Source: Bog-473 sp035551835
GTDB lineage: Bacteria > Actinomycetota > Acidimicrobiia > Acidimicrobiales > RAAP-2
DNA length: 31,389 nt
Assembly: GCA_035551835.1 (NCBI GenBank)
Contig: DASZMN010000059.1
Span: 1 to 31,389, forward strand
Reading direction: 5' to 3'
Shown here: positions 30,152 through 31,389 of the stretch, piece by piece
Layout of the letters: each line of letters starts with the position of its first letter
Numbering within the stretch: position 1 is the first letter of the stretch
The notes under the pieces: generated by a model
Databases searched by the model: none
What the model was told of the DNA's origin: nothing
What the model saw: only the letters and a program-made list of their open reading frames with translations
Position numbers and translations under genes: made by a program

Positions 30152-30171
30152 GGCCACCGACGGCCTTTTTT
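30152..30171 (+). terminator. Short hairpin with T-run after the small gene
   Basis: GGCC (30152-30155) and GGCC (30162-30165) can pair around a 6-base loop and are followed directly by six T residues, the only T-run of this kind I noticed in the window. It starts 10 bases after the TGA. The stem is short, so termination may be partial. Confidence 0.4.
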
Positions 30172-30253
30172 GCCGCCGGCTGCGCGCTCCCGAGAGAACG
30201 CCGTCCCGCAGGGTCACTTCGGCCACCGCCAACTAGGTTCCTTCTCCACGCCA

Positions 30254-30307
30254 CCGCGGCGAGCGCACGAGCCCGGCGAGCCGCGGCGAGCGCACGAGCC
30301 GGGCGAG
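30254..30307. repeat. 27-bp tandem repeat, 2 copies
   Basis: Two adjacent 27-bp copies (30254-30280 and 30281-30307) differ at one position (C or G at unit position 21). Each contains GAGC or CGAGC motifs, and the block ends about 40 bases before the next gene's ATG. It forms the bulk of the leader of the serine hydrolase gene. Confidence 0.93.
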
Positions 30308-30348
30308 CCGGGCGGCGGTGACCGAGGACCGACAAGGGGGACCCAGAC

Positions 30349-31389
30349 ATGGCAGAGATAGACGGCACCTGCGAGCCGCGCTTCGAGTCCGTCCGCACCA
30401 CGCTGGCCGGCCAGCTCGATAGGGGCGAGGACCTCGGCGCGTCCGTCGCCGTGTTCGTCCACGGGGAGCCGGTCGTCGACATCTGGGGCGGGTGGGCCGA
30501 CGCCGAGCGGACGAAGCCGTGGGAGCGCGACACGATCACCAACGTCTGGTCCACCACCAAGACGATGACGTTCCTCTGCATGCTGATGCTGCACGACCGC
30601 GGCGAGCTCGACTTCCACGCCCCGGTGGCCAGGTACTGGCCCGAGTTCGCCCAGGCCGGCAAGGAGCACGTCGAGGTCCGCCACGTCATGGGGCACACGG
30701 CCGGGCTCTGCGGATGGGAGGAGCCGCTCGAGACCGAGGACCTCGCCGACTGGGACCTGTGCACGTCGCGGCTCGCCGCGCAAGCGCCGTGGTGGGAGCC
30801 GGGCACCGCCTCGGGCTACCACGCGGTGACCCAGGGCTACCTGATCGGCGAGATCGTCCGCCGCATCACGGGCGACAGCATCGGCACCTGGTTCGCCCGC
30901 GAGGTGGCCAAGCCGCTCGAGGCTGACTTCTTCATCGGCCTGCCCGCCAGCGAGGACCACCGCGTCTCCAACGTGATCCCGCCGCCGCCGATCGACATGC
31001 AGGCCATGGAGGGTCAGGTCAGCGACCTGATGCTGAAGACCTTCCTGAACCCGCCGGTCGACGCCTCCATGGCCCACCACGAGTGGTGGCGCCGGGCCGA
31101 GATCCCCGCCGCCAACGGCCAAGGCAACGCCCGCTCGGTCGCCGCCATCCAGTCGATCATCGCGGGCCGGGGGCAAGCCCGAGGCGTGCGCCTGCTCTCG
31201 GCGGAGGCCACCGACCCCATCTTCGAGGTGCAGGCGGACGGCGTCGACAAGGTGCTCGGCGTCCAACAGCGCATCGGCATGGGCTACGGCCTGAGCAACC
31301 CGCCCGAGATGCCGCTCGGCCCGCACGCCTGTTACTGGGGCGGTTACGGCGGCTCGGTCATCATCATGGACCAGGACGAGGAGTTCACC
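30349..31389 (+). CDS. Serine hydrolase, class C beta-lactamase-like (EstB type), truncated by the window end
   Basis: 347 codons are visible and the frame is open at the window end. The nucleophile motif is WSTTKTM with Ser68 and Lys71 (S-x-x-K), and the second motif is GYHAVTQGYLIGEIV with Tyr157, as in beta-lactamase-fold esterases such as EstB. Other conserved segments are HVMGHTAGLCGWE and, near the end, IGMGYGLSNP with WGGYGGSVIIMD, the beta3 region that would hold the third motif. There is no signal peptide, so a cytoplasmic esterase or amidase is more likely than a secreted beta-lactamase. AAGGGGG eight bases before ATG 30349 supports the start. Substrate unknown. Confidence 0.9.
   Translation, partial: MAEIDGTCEPRFESVRTTLAGQLDRGEDLGASVAVFVHGEPVVDIWGGWADAERTKPWERDTITNVWSTTKTMTFLCMLMLHDRGELDFHAPVARYWPEFAQAGKEHVEVRHVMGHTAGLCGWEEPLETEDLADWDLCTSRLAAQAPWWEPGTASGYHAVTQGYLIGEIVRRITGDSIGTWFAREVAKPLEADFFIGLPASEDHRVSNVIPPPPIDMQAMEGQVSDLMLKTFLNPPVDASMAHHEWWRRAEIPAANGQGNARSVAAIQSIIAGRGQARGVRLLSAEATDPIFEVQADGVDKVLGVQQRIGMGYGLSNPPEMPLGPHACYWGGYGGSVIIMDQDEEFT

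Overview
The window is G+C-rich throughout and reads as chromosomal DNA of an actinobacterium. The evidence is frequent GTG starts, apparently leaderless promoters, two luciferase-like (LLM/F420-type) oxidoreductases, two group II truncated haemoglobins, a FadE34-like fused acyl-CoA dehydrogenase and a DrrAB-like ABC exporter. An Acidimicrobiia-like or mycobacterial relative is possible, but the sequence alone does not settle it. I see no rRNA, tRNA, CRISPR array, transposase, integrase or phage gene.

Layout. At the left edge (1-1363, minus strand) are the start of a TylF/macrocin-type O-methyltransferase and a second SAM methyltransferase, probably the edge of a glycan or natural-product cluster lying to the left. 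After 776 bp without a convincing gene comes a tightly coupled plus-strand cassette (2140-4517): acyl carrier protein, AMP-forming acyl ligase and FabG-like reductase. A minus-strand chain follows (4573-6344: alpha/beta hydrolase, conserved hypothetical, TMEM175-type channel), then a VOC protein with a strong hairpin behind it, a DUF7002-like protein, two small or secreted unknowns, and two adjacent truncated globins (8754-9752). Positions 9818-12285 hold an LLM oxidoreductase, a phasin-like helical protein and an enoyl-CoA hydratase homologue. An ABC-2 exporter (12325-14066) is followed by a 592-bp gene-free stretch with a large imperfect palindrome. Next is a divergent MarR/DHA2-efflux pair with overlapping promoters, then a PrmC-related methyltransferase with an altered active-site motif, a dienelactone hydrolase and a second LLM protein. 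On the minus strand are a polytopic GT-C-like membrane protein, a YdcF/SanA protein and the fused acyl-CoA dehydrogenase. The right part carries an ABC-F ATPase, a class III nucleotide cyclase, a very large soluble hybrid kinase with two different kinase modules, a small orphan protein and a serine hydrolase cut by the window end.

How the genes fit together. The acyl-CoA dehydrogenase, hydratase homologue, phasin-like protein, LLM enzymes and dienelactone hydrolase suggest lipid, steroid or xenobiotic catabolism. The MarR/MFS pair and the DrrAB-like exporter suggest efflux. The cyclase and double kinase form a signalling block.

The most unusual feature of the window is a set of at least fourteen short G+C-rich tandem repeats with unrelated units of 6, 7, 8, 9, 12, 15, 20 and 27 bp. 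They sit mostly on or just beyond stop codons, or in disordered protein segments. The other main points of interest are the double-kinase protein, the ACP-ligase-reductase cassette and the palindromic island at 14319-14436.
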